This document shows positions 43,738 to 51,458 of a stretch of 64,000 nt of DNA, one piece after another. The DNA lies in contig JAFLCK010000026.1 in NCBI GenBank assembly GCA_017303615.1, positions 1-64,000 on the forward strand. The letters are read 5' to 3'. This DNA comes from Obscuribacter phosphatis_A. GTDB lineage: Bacteria > Cyanobacteriota > Vampirovibrionia > Obscuribacterales > Obscuribacteraceae. The number at the start of each line of letters is the position of its first letter. Position 1 is the stretch's first letter. A program made the position numbers and the translations under genes. The notes under the pieces were generated by a model that was not told the DNA's origin, ran no database searches, and saw only the letters and a list, made by a program, of their open reading frames with translations.

Positions 43738-45756
43738 ATGCTTCCACTTTCCCCAGATCAGCTCAAATGGTTTGTCGAGCATGCAGGACTAATCGTCGCA
43801 GCTCCATTCTTAGCGGGCTTCCTTATTATTATGGGTTTGAGAGCTTCCAAGACTTTGTCGATGGTTGTTTCGATAAGTGCCGTGCTCTACGGTCTATTCC
43901 ACGCCATCGCCATATTTCAGGCTCTCGCCACCGGCAGCTACGGGGCGCCTTTCTTCCAACAAAATATCGATTGGTATGTCTCTGATGCCTTCACTTTATC
44001 GGTGGGAGTGCTGGTTGACAACCTCTGCTCTTTGATGCTCATCGTTGTTACCGGAATTAGTTTGTTGGTGCAAATCTACACCCACGGCTATATGCGCGAA
44101 GACCCCGGCTATTCTAGGTTCTACGCTTATCTTTCTCTTTTCACCGGTTCGATGCTCGGCTTGGTCGTCTCCACCAACCTCTTTCAGATGTATGGTTTCT
44201 GGGAGCTCGTCGGTGTTTGCTCTTATTTCCTTATTGGTTTCTGGTGGTACAAAGAATCGGCTGCCAAAGCCTGTATGAAAGCCTTTGTAGTCAACCGTAT
44301 TGGCGACTTCGGCTTCCTTATCGGTATCTTGATGTTCTTCCTGGCTACCAAAGATTTCTGGCAAGGTTCAGTGGTTCTTGGTTTTATCGGTGAGAACGGC
44401 ACCAATTTGTCCGGTGTCATCCACAGAGCTGTCGATGCCGGCTTCCTCAGTGAAGGATCTCTATTCCTTATATCTTGTCTTATCCTCATGGGGCCGATGG
44501 CTAAGTCGGCGCAGTTCCCCTTGCACGTTTGGTTGCCGGATGCCATGGAAGGTCCCACACCTATCTCGGCTCTTATCCACGCTGCCACAATGGTTGCCGC
44601 CGGTGTATACCTGGTAGCCCGTGCCTATCCGCTCTGGCTTACACCGGACGGGCATATGGGGCAAGCACTGCATGTGGTGGCAATCGTCGGCGCCATCACC
44701 GCCTTCATGGCAGCCACTATTGCCATGAGTCAGTACGATATCAAGAGAGTGCTCGCCTGGTCCACTTGCTCGCAGCTTGGCTATATGTTTGTCGGTCTTG
44801 GTTGTGGCGCTTTCACCGGTGGTATCTTCCACCTCTTCAACCACGCCTTCTTCAAAGCCATGCTCTTCCTTTGCAGCGGAGCCGTCATTCACGGTTTGCA
44901 TGGTGAGCAAGACATCAGACAGATGGGTGGTCTCAATAAGTCGATGCCTATCACCCATTTCTGTTTCTTGATCGGTACTCTGGCTATTTCCGGTTTCCCT
45001 ATCTTCAGCGGTTTCTTTTCAAAAGACGAAATCATTTCAGCCGCCATGCACAGTCACCCGGTCATCGGTTGGCTGATGATGGCTACAGCCGGTATGACGG
45101 CTTTCTATATGTTCCGTCTTTACTTCATGACATTTACCGGCGCTTACCGTGGCAACGCTCATCCCCATGAGTCGCCCGCTTCCATGACCTGGCCTCTCTT
45201 GGTTTTGGCAGTGCCCTCGATGCTCACTGGTTATCTTGGCTTCAACACAGCTAACTTGCAGGCTGCCTTTGCCGGCGCTTCCGCTGAGCATGGTCTGCCC
45301 AATCACTTTGCCGCTTTCGTCTACGGACCTATGGGTCCTCATTTTGAAGGTTGCAATCTGCCCTTGATGGGCACTTCCATCGCTGTAGCTGCAGTTGGTA
45401 TCTTCCTGGCTTTCGCCATGTATCAAACCAAGACCCTGCACTTCAACAAAACTTTTGCCGAGTCGAAAGAAGGCTTCGCCCACTTGCTTTACAACTTCTC
45501 TTTCAACAAGTGGTACATGGACAACCTTTACTTCGGACTGGTCGACCGTGTTTTCTTGCCTTCCTTCAAAGGACTTTGGACAAGAGTGGACGGCAAATTG
45601 GTGGAAGGCGTGGTCAATGGCGCCGGCATGGGCACCATGTGCATGGGTGAAGTGCTGAAATATCTGCAAAACGGCAGAGGTCAGTATTATGCCCTGGTCA
45701 TATTTGCTTCCGTGGCGGGTATCTCTTGGTTGGCTTATAACTTGCCCCCCAGGTAG
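43738..45756 (+). CDS. nuoL: NADH-quinone oxidoreductase subunit L
   Basis: The largest antiporter-like subunit of complex I, here 672 residues with about 16 helices, including the long lateral helix near the C-terminus. Markers include MYGFWELVGVCSYFLIGFW, AFVVNRIGDFGFLIG, KSAQFPLHVWLPDAMEGPTPISALIHAATMVAAGVYLV and DIKRVLAWSTCSQLGYM. The FFSKDEIISA motif is also present. GGAG precedes ATG 43738 by about seven bases. Hydrogenase or Mrp relatives share this fold, but the length and C-terminal lateral helix support NuoL. The 14 nuo genes are not in one operon in this genome segment. Confidence 0.96.
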   Translation: MLPLSPDQLKWFVEHAGLIVAAPFLAGFLIIMGLRASKTLSMVVSISAVLYGLFHAIAIFQALATGSYGAPFFQQNIDWYVSDAFTLSVGVLVDNLCSLMLIVVTGISLLVQIYTHGYMREDPGYSRFYAYLSLFTGSMLGLVVSTNLFQMYGFWELVGVCSYFLIGFWWYKESAAKACMKAFVVNRIGDFGFLIGILMFFLATKDFWQGSVVLGFIGENGTNLSGVIHRAVDAGFLSEGSLFLISCLILMGPMAKSAQFPLHVWLPDAMEGPTPISALIHAATMVAAGVYLVARAYPLWLTPDGHMGQALHVVAIVGAITAFMAATIAMSQYDIKRVLAWSTCSQLGYMFVGLGCGAFTGGIFHLFNHAFFKAMLFLCSGAVIHGLHGEQDIRQMGGLNKSMPITHFCFLIGTLAISGFPIFSGFFSKDEIISAAMHSHPVIGWLMMATAGMTAFYMFRLYFMTFTGAYRGNAHPHESPASMTWPLLVLAVPSMLTGYLGFNTANLQAAFAGASAEHGLPNHFAAFVYGPMGPHFEGCNLPLMGTSIAVAAVGIFLAFAMYQTKTLHFNKTFAESKEGFAHLLYNFSFNKWYMDNLYFGLVDRVFLPSFKGLWTRVDGKLVEGVVNGAGMGTMCMGEVLKYLQNGRGQYYALVIFASVAGISWLAYNLPPR

Positions 45757-45823
45757 ACCCTCGCTTTGGCTTGGATTATTGTTTGTTAACCACACTGTCT
45801 TCATAAATTAAACGGAAGAGAAA

Positions 45824-46153
45824 ATGTCAAATAGCGACAACCACGGCAATTGCGATCACGATCATCACGACGGTCACGGACATGGTCATGGTCACGGTCA
45901 TGACAGTCACAGCCACGACAGTCATAGCCATGACAGCCATAGCCATGATAGTCATGCCGGTGACAGCCATGGTCACAGCGGCGATGCCGCACCCGAGCAT
46001 GATCTTTTGTTAAAGGCTGTGGTTTTTGCTGCCGCCGCCCTCTTGATCGGCGTCATGGGCTGGTGGATGACTGTTCCGCTAAATGAAAGTGCAAGCGGCG
46101 CTCACGGCGAGGCGGGCGCTTCCGAGCAGCATTCCGAAAGCCAGCATCATTAA
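45824..46153 (+). CDS. Small His/Asp/Ser-rich single-pass membrane protein
   Basis: A protein of 109 residues. Residues 5-50 are a histidine-rich array (DHDHHDGHGHGHGHG, then repeated HDSHS). Residues 60-82 form one membrane helix (LLLKAVVFAAAALLIGVMGWW). The C-terminal 25 residues are Ser/Glu/His-rich. The long His array would bind Zn, Ni, Co or Cu ions. With no signal peptide the array probably lies on one side of the membrane and the tail on the other. GGAAGAG precedes the ATG. It follows nuoL by 67 bp on the same strand, and no metal transporter is near. No family was recognised. A metal-buffer or complex I accessory role is inference. Confidence 0.7.
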   Translation: MSNSDNHGNCDHDHHDGHGHGHGHGHDSHSHDSHSHDSHSHDSHAGDSHGHSGDAAPEHDLLLKAVVFAAAALLIGVMGWWMTVPLNESASGAHGEAGASEQHSESQHH

Positions 46154-46222
46154 GAAATAGCTACTTCGCAACCTCAACTTTTGTTGCCGATTAAGCCGCT
46201 TCAGGCTTCTTCCGGCGATCTT

Positions 46223-46292
46223 ATAAGACCTTTGTGATATCTTATGCTGCGAGTATTCAGGCGTATTTCTATGCGCCTTCGAAAGGTCTTAT
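46223..46292 (+). promoter_or_regulatory. Structured leader or terminator upstream of korA
   Basis: ATAAGACCTTT (46223-46233) and AAAGGTCTTAT (46282-46292) form an 11-bp outer stem. Within it AGGCGTA and TGCGCCT (46259-46278) form an inner hairpin with one G-U pair. TTTTG follows at 46293. It lies 80 bp before the korA start and 70 bp after the preceding stop. It could be a terminator, or a regulatory leader of korA. No known riboswitch was recognised. Confidence 0.4.
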
Positions 46293-46373
46293 TTTGTGGG
46301 GCGACCCATCTAAGTAAGCGGCAAATCAAAACTTCTTAAGTCGTTGCTAAGTCGTTGTTTCGAGGTTAATTAA

Positions 46374-48371
46374 ATGCAGGAAGTCACAATTGGGATTGCT
46401 GGAGCTGCCGGTGACGGTCTCGACAAATCCGGCGATACCCTAGCGCGCTCGTGCGGAAGACTTGGTCTTCACGTATATGCGTACAACAGCTATCAGTCAA
46501 TTATCAGGGGCGGTCATATTTGGTTGAAGGTAAGAGTCGGTGAGAACAAAGTTCTCAGCCACGGCGATAACCTCAACGTTTTGGTCGCTCTCAACCAGGA
46601 TTCTATTGAACGCCATGCCGGCGAAGTGCAGGAAGGCGGAGTAGTAATCTTCAACTCAGACAGAATCAAATGCGAGCCTTCGCAAGTAAGAGAAGGCGTC
46701 AAGATTCTCGGCTTGCCTATGTCTAAAGTGACAGAAGAAGTCGTTAAGACCCATGGTCCTTTGCAAGCGATCATGCAGAACACAGTAGCCGTCGGCGCTG
46801 TCTGCTATTTGGCCAATATTGGTCTTGATGAGCCCACCTCTGTTTTGACCGATACTTTCAGCCACAAAGGCGAGAAAGTAATCGATCTGAACGTTGGCTT
46901 GCTCAAAGCCGGTTTCGAGTTTGCCAAGGCAAACTGCCAACCGCTCACCAAAGAGTGGAAGTTCAGCCATAAGAAGCGTCCTTTCATCACCGGTAACGAA
47001 GCGATTGCACTCGGTGCCTATGCTGCCGGATGTAAGTTCTACAGCGCTTATCCGATGACCCCTGCTTCTACAATCTTGCACTGGATGGCAAGCCATGCAG
47101 CCAAGACCGGCATTTGCGTCAAGCAGTGCGAAGACGAATTGTCTGTGGTCAACATGGCTATTGGTGCCGGTATCGCCGGCGTCAGAACCATGTGTGCAAC
47201 CGCCGGTGGTGGATTTGCCCTCATGACCGAAGCAGTAGGTATGGCCGGCATCATGGAAGTGCCGGTGGTTGTTGTGGAAGTACAGCGCGGTGGTCCTTCC
47301 ACTGGTCTGCCCACAAAGACAGAGCAAGCCGACCTCTTCCAAGTTTATGGTGCTTCGCAGGGTGAATTCCCACGTCTAATCGTGGCTCCTAAATCTATTG
47401 CTGATGCCTATGACACCACAGTAGAAGTCTTCAACTTGGCCGATAAATATCAGCTTCCTGTTCTGCTTATGTCCGACCTGCTCCTTTCTGAGCACCCTGA
47501 GACAGTAGACCCTGAAGTATTCAACTGCGAAGTCAAAATCGATCGCGGTGAAGTGGTCAGTGAGTGGAAAGAAGATCAAGGCAAGTTCAAGCGCTTCAAA
47601 TTCACTCCTTCGGGTATCTCGCCTCGCGCCTTGCCTGGCACTCCCAACTGCAACTATGTATCGGCCACTGACGATCACGATGAAGAGAGCATCCTCATCT
47701 CTGATATGTTCACCTCGCCCGGCACCCGCCGCATGATCATGGAGAAGCGCAATCGCAAGATTGAGAACCTTCTCAAAGAACTGCCGGCTCCTGAGTTGGA
47801 AGGTCCTGCTGATGCCGATGTCACCCTGGTTTGCTGGGGCTCGACTTGGGGCGTAGTCAAGGAAGCTGTTGAACTCTTGAATGCCAAAGGCATCAAGACC
47901 AATATGCTCAATATCAAATACATTGCTCCCTTCCATGCCAAAGAAGTGGCTGAGATTTTGGCTAAAGCCAAGAAGAAAATCTCAGTGGAAGTTAACTACA
48001 CAAGCCAGATGGCTAGACACATCAAGGCTGAAACCGGTATCTCGATGGATGCCCACGTCAACAAGTATGACGGCGAACCTATCGAGCCGCTCTTTGTAGT
48101 TGCCCATGTGGAACGCATTTTGGCTGGTAAGCCGCTCTCTCTCGAATGCACCGAGGAAGAAGCCAAAGATATCGGCTATCACTATCTGCGTACACATGCT
48201 CTTGAAAAATTGCGTCCGTCCAAACTGACCAAAGAGTCGGCCAACGGATACGGCGAGCAAGTTTGGAATATCGAATTTAGCGAAAGAGCCACCGGCAAGC
48301 CGGGTGCTCGTATGCTGGTTGGTGTTTCTACCGGCTCTACTCATAGCTTTGAAAAGCTGGCTGCCGAATAA
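46374..48371 (+). CDS. korA: 2-oxoacid:ferredoxin oxidoreductase, fused gamma-alpha subunit (KorA type)
   Basis: Oxidises a 2-oxoacid with CoA to an acyl-CoA, CO2 and reduced ferredoxin. The 665-residue protein is a fusion. The gamma domain (1-200) opens with IGIAGAAGDGLDKSGDTLA and has SYQSIIRGGHIWLKVR. The alpha domain (200 on) has ITGNEAIALGAYAAGCKFYS, YPMTPASTIL, GGFALMTEAVGMAGIMEVPVV and RGGPSTGLPTKTEQADL. These are typical of 2-oxoglutarate oxidoreductases with separate beta subunit. Pyruvate or branched-chain acids cannot be excluded. GAGG lies eight bases before ATG 46374. The gene continues directly to korB. It may close the TCA cycle without 2-oxoglutarate dehydrogenase. Confidence 0.9.
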   Translation: MQEVTIGIAGAAGDGLDKSGDTLARSCGRLGLHVYAYNSYQSIIRGGHIWLKVRVGENKVLSHGDNLNVLVALNQDSIERHAGEVQEGGVVIFNSDRIKCEPSQVREGVKILGLPMSKVTEEVVKTHGPLQAIMQNTVAVGAVCYLANIGLDEPTSVLTDTFSHKGEKVIDLNVGLLKAGFEFAKANCQPLTKEWKFSHKKRPFITGNEAIALGAYAAGCKFYSAYPMTPASTILHWMASHAAKTGICVKQCEDELSVVNMAIGAGIAGVRTMCATAGGGFALMTEAVGMAGIMEVPVVVVEVQRGGPSTGLPTKTEQADLFQVYGASQGEFPRLIVAPKSIADAYDTTVEVFNLADKYQLPVLLMSDLLLSEHPETVDPEVFNCEVKIDRGEVVSEWKEDQGKFKRFKFTPSGISPRALPGTPNCNYVSATDDHDEESILISDMFTSPGTRRMIMEKRNRKIENLLKELPAPELEGPADADVTLVCWGSTWGVVKEAVELLNAKGIKTNMLNIKYIAPFHAKEVAEILAKAKKKISVEVNYTSQMARHIKAETGISMDAHVNKYDGEPIEPLFVVAHVERILAGKPLSLECTEEEAKDIGYHYLRTHALEKLRPSKLTKESANGYGEQVWNIEFSERATGKPGARMLVGVSTGSTHSFEKLAAE

Positions 48372-48411
48372 GCCGCTTCTCGTAAATATCTAAAGTGAGG
48401 AATTTAAAAGG

Positions 48412-49290
48412 ATGGCAACTGTAATAGAGCTTCCAGTCGAACTTTTCAAAGGACCGGTCGATCCTGACTGGTGTCCTGGTTGTGGCGACTTTGGTGTGTT
48501 GAAAGGCGTGCAAATGGCGGCTGCCAAATGCGGAATCAAGCCCGAGAATCTTCTCGTTGTTTCCGGCATCGGCTGCTCCTCCAACTTGCCCGGCTTCATT
48601 CATGCCTATGGTATTCACAGCTTGCACGGTCGTTCGGTGCCGGTGGCAACCGGTGCTCACCTAGCCAATACCGATTTGAAAGTAGTCATCACCGGTGGTG
48701 ACGGCGACGGTTATGGTATTGGTGTTGGTCACCTCTTGCACGCTATGCGCCGTAACTTGGACGTAACCTATGTGGTAATGGACAACCAAATCTATGGTTT
48801 GACCACTGGTCAGACATCGCCCACCACCACCCTCGGTCACAAAACCAAGTCGACACCGCAAGGCAATATCGAAATGCCCTTGAACCCACTCGCTCTGGCT
48901 TTGACTGCCGGCGCCACCTATGTGGCCCGTGGTTTCTCCGGCGAGCAAAAGCATCTTGCTGAGATCATCGCTGGTGCTATCGAGCACAAAGGCTTCAGCC
49001 TTGTCGATGTCTTCAGCCCCTGTGTTACTTATAACAAAGTCAACACCTATCCTTGGTTCAAAGAGCGTGTTTACAAGCTCGAAGACGAAGGTTGGGATCC
49101 ATCCGACTTCCATAAGAGCATGGAGAAAGCATTTGAATGGGGCGATAAGATTCCCCTCGGCGTTCTCTACAAGACCGATATGCCTACTTATGAAGACGGT
49201 GAACTGGCCTTCAAGAAAGGACCTTTGGTCAAGCAATCACTCGAGGCTGATAAAAAAGTATTCGATAGCTTTATCGAAGAACTTATCTAA
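48412..49290 (+). CDS. korB: 2-oxoacid:ferredoxin oxidoreductase, beta subunit (KorB type)
   Basis: The thiamine-diphosphate-binding subunit, 292 residues. The TPP motif is GGDGDGYGIG near residue 97, with NQIYGLTTGQTSPTT after it. Four Cys likely hold a [4Fe-4S] cluster: the CPGC pair, one in GIGCSSN and one in SPCVTYN. It forms the functional enzyme with the alpha-gamma chain encoded 40 bp upstream. No ferredoxin-like delta subunit is present, as expected for the Kor type. A strong terminator follows. Confidence 0.93.
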   Translation: MATVIELPVELFKGPVDPDWCPGCGDFGVLKGVQMAAAKCGIKPENLLVVSGIGCSSNLPGFIHAYGIHSLHGRSVPVATGAHLANTDLKVVITGGDGDGYGIGVGHLLHAMRRNLDVTYVVMDNQIYGLTTGQTSPTTTLGHKTKSTPQGNIEMPLNPLALALTAGATYVARGFSGEQKHLAEIIAGAIEHKGFSLVDVFSPCVTYNKVNTYPWFKERVYKLEDEGWDPSDFHKSMEKAFEWGDKIPLGVLYKTDMPTYEDGELAFKKGPLVKQSLEADKKVFDSFIEELI

Positions 49291-49310
49291 GCCTTTAGCT
49301 AAGCTGCATG

Positions 49311-49341
49311 AAAGAGAGGGCGTTATCGCCCTCTCTTTTTC
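49311..49341 (+). terminator. Rho-independent terminator after korB
   Basis: A perfect 12-bp stem (AAAGAGAGGGCG with CGCCCTCTCTTT) has a TTAT loop and is followed by TTTC. It ends the korAB unit about 20 bases after the stop. Confidence 0.93.
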
Positions 49342-49380
49342 TTAGCTGGAACTAATAGTTACATGATAAACTTATGTTCA

Positions 49381-49427
49381 TTGTATATAGCTTGGTTGTA
49401 AAGCTATAATTCTTGTGTGTGCGCACA
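49381..49427 (+). promoter_or_regulatory. Candidate promoter and palindrome for the small-protein/dinB unit
   Basis: A consensus TATAAT lies at 49405-49410, with TTGTAT 18 bp upstream as a weak -35. The perfect palindrome TGTGCGCACA at 49418-49427 falls at the expected transcription start, a place where a repressor could act. It does not match LexA box consensus sequences known to me. A GAGGAG ribosome site and ATG follow at 49452. Confidence 0.5.
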
Positions 49428-49451
49428 TCTATATGTAGAGGAGTCGAAAAA

Positions 49452-49772
49452 ATGATCAATCGTTCGGTAATCGGCAAAAGAGCACCCGGCTCCCAGCCGT
49501 TGCAGAAAGATCAAATTTCTACTTTGAAGCAGAAAGCTATTCGAGTCGAAGAAATTGAAGGCATTCGACGCACTACAGTCTGGGACCATCTTATCGATCT
49601 CTGGACTGCCATTACTTATTCTTTCCAGCCCAAAGACAGACAGTGCAATATCTATGGTCATACCTTGCCGACAAGCGGCTGGACCGTCGGTCGTCTACCC
49701 AAGTGTGTAGATTGCGGCACGCCCATCAATCATCCCGATGAATTGCGTAAAGCCTTGCCCCGCGACTGGTAG
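49452..49772 (+). CDS. Small CxxC protein upstream of dinB
   Basis: A protein of 106 residues from ATG 49452, with GAGGAG eight bases upstream. The N-terminal half is basic and helical (KRAPGSQPLQKDQISTLKQK). The C-terminal half has a possible zinc-knuckle pattern: Cys in QCNIYGH, then CVDC, in the segment GWTVGRLPKCVDCGTPINHP. No family was recognised. Its TAG stop is in the same frame as dinB, only ten codons before the first ATG there, so the two genes are tightly coupled. A role related to lesion bypass is only suggested by position. Confidence 0.6.
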   Translation: MINRSVIGKRAPGSQPLQKDQISTLKQKAIRVEEIEGIRRTTVWDHLIDLWTAITYSFQPKDRQCNIYGHTLPTSGWTVGRLPKCVDCGTPINHPDELRKALPRDW

Positions 49773-49781
49773 TATTCGGGT

Positions 49782-50879
49782 ATTCGCAAGATTATTCATA
49801 TCGATATGGATGCTTTCTTTGCTTCAGTGGAGCAGAGAGATAATCCATCTTTGAAAGGCAAACCGGTAGCAGTGGGGGGCTCTCCCGACCGCCGTGGGGT
49901 GGTGGCTGCCGCCAGTTATGAGGCCCGGGCTTTTGGCGTACATTCGGCCATGCCGGCGCGCACAGCCATAGAACGTTGTCCTACCCTCATTTTTGTTAAA
50001 CCTCGCTTTGAAGTCTATCGTCAGGTCTCAGAAGAAATTCATCGCATCTTTCATGATTACACCGAGCTGGTTGAGCCGCTTTCGCTTGATGAGGCTTATC
50101 TCGATGTTACTGAAAATAAGCATGAGAACCCGGCAATAAGATCGTCGGCTACTCTCATCGCCCGTGAGATAAAGAACCGCATCAAAGAAAGCACAGGTCT
50201 GACCGCCTCTGCCGGCGTCTCAATCAACAAGTTCCTTGCTAAGACTGCCTCTGGTTTGCGCAAGCCCGATGGCCTTACTCTCATTCCCCCCGACAAAGCC
50301 GAGTCTTTTGCCGAGTCTTTGGCAATCGAAAAATTTTATGGCATAGGCGATGTCACTGCCGCCCGCATGAAAGCCTCAGGCATTCATACAGGCAAAGACC
50401 TCAAGGCTTTATCTGAAATAGAACTGGTCAAGAAATTTGGTAAAGCCGGTAGCTATTATTATCGTATCGCGCGCGGTCAAGATGATCGTGAAGTGATACC
50501 AAATAGAGTGCGAAAGTCTATTGGTGCAGAAGAAAGTTATGCCGACGATCTCACATCAAAACAGGCTATTTATGAGGCTCTAGGTGATATAGCCGATACC
50601 TTGGAGAGGCGACTTGATCGTTGTCAAACCGGCGGTCGCACCATCACACTCAAAGTAAAATATGGCGACTACCAGCAAATCACCCGCAGTCGTACAGTCT
50701 TGCAGTCGATATCAAAGAGAACAGAATTGTTGGCTATGGCTCTCGAACTTCTCTCAACAACCGATGTGGAAAAGCGCAGTGTGCGCTTGCTTGGCCTGAC
50801 AGTGTCAAATCTAGATAATAGTGAAGAAGACGATGAACGTGACTATGTGCAGCTTACTATAGATTTTGAATGGCAGTAA
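49782..50879 (+). CDS. dinB: DNA polymerase IV (Y-family), probable ATT start
   Basis: Pol IV copies past DNA lesions with low fidelity. Markers are AFFASVEQRDNPSLKGKPVAVGG, the catalytic pair in LSLDEAYLDV, ASAGVSINKFLAKTASGLRKPDG and FYGIGDVTAARM. The first ATG is 49806 (MDAFF). The family normally begins RKIIH(I/V)DMD, with the first metal-binding Asp before that Met. Those residues are encoded at 49785-49805, after an in-frame TAG at 49770. The only codon aligned with the usual Met1 is ATT 49782. With ATG 49806 the protein would lose a catalytic Asp. The ATT start is inference. The length then fits at 365 residues. No beta-clamp motif was sought beyond the C-terminal LTIDFEWQ. Confidence 0.88.
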   Translation: MRKIIHIDMDAFFASVEQRDNPSLKGKPVAVGGSPDRRGVVAAASYEARAFGVHSAMPARTAIERCPTLIFVKPRFEVYRQVSEEIHRIFHDYTELVEPLSLDEAYLDVTENKHENPAIRSSATLIAREIKNRIKESTGLTASAGVSINKFLAKTASGLRKPDGLTLIPPDKAESFAESLAIEKFYGIGDVTAARMKASGIHTGKDLKALSEIELVKKFGKAGSYYYRIARGQDDREVIPNRVRKSIGAEESYADDLTSKQAIYEALGDIADTLERRLDRCQTGGRTITLKVKYGDYQQITRSRTVLQSISKRTELLAMALELLSTTDVEKRSVRLLGLTVSNLDNSEEDDERDYVQLTIDFEWQ

Positions 50880-50901
50880 TGGGGTAGAAAAGAAAGACCT
50901 T

Positions 50902-51438
50902 ATGTTGAAGATATTTACCGGATTTATAGCGATTGGACTGAGCTTGACTTTGGGTTTTCTCTCGATCTCTTACAGTCTTGCTAAAGAGTCTAAAGAGCTT
51001 AAAGATACTAAAAATGCTATTGCCGATAAGAATGATAGTTCTTCTTCTTCAAAAAATCAGATCATCGCCGAGGCAAAAAAGTTTTTTGAAAGATATGTTG
51101 CCTTGAGTAATTCCTTTGACCCGGCTATTGTCGATCTCTATTCAGACAACGCCGATATACAAAGCACGCGTTATTATGTCGGCGGTAAAAGTCGCACACT
51201 GCGACTGCCTGCTTCCGAGTACAAAAAGATGATACTAGCCGTGCTGCCCACCGCTAAAGCTGCAAAAGATACCGACAGTTATTCCAAGACCACCTATAGT
51301 TTGGAAAGTAAAGGCGTCAAGATTACCACCCTTCGACACAGCAATCTCAAGAATTATGATTCTTGGTTTGTGCTCTTTGTCAGAAAGGAAGGCGGGGTAA
51401 TGAAGATTTATCAGGAACTTTCACAGACTCGCTCTTGA
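50902..51438 (+). CDS. Secreted or membrane-anchored NTF2-like protein
   Basis: A protein of 178 residues from ATG 50902, which gives a clean signal peptide or anchor (LKIFTGFIAIGLSLTLGFLS). An in-frame ATG at 50866 overlaps the dinB end and is possible but lacks a ribosome site. After a Lys/Ser-rich linker the domain at about 55-178 looks like the NTF2/SnoaL fold used for ligand binding: IIAEAKKFFERYVALSNSFDPAIVDLYSDNADI, a basic loop and WFVLFVRKEGGVMKIYQEL. No catalytic residues were identified. It may share a transcript with dinB, yet a functional link is not evident. Confidence 0.6.
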   Translation: MLKIFTGFIAIGLSLTLGFLSISYSLAKESKELKDTKNAIADKNDSSSSSKNQIIAEAKKFFERYVALSNSFDPAIVDLYSDNADIQSTRYYVGGKSRTLRLPASEYKKMILAVLPTAKAAKDTDSYSKTTYSLESKGVKITTLRHSNLKNYDSWFVLFVRKEGGVMKIYQELSQTRS

Positions 51439-51458
51439 TCAGTTTTCGATAGTTCTAT

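Noticed and set aside
44461..45804. Long minus-strand frames inside nuoL
   Set aside because: They are antisense shadows of a strongly conserved membrane-protein gene.
46656..47342. 228-residue minus-strand frame inside korA
   Set aside because: Antisense to conserved alpha-gamma motifs, with no supporting signals.
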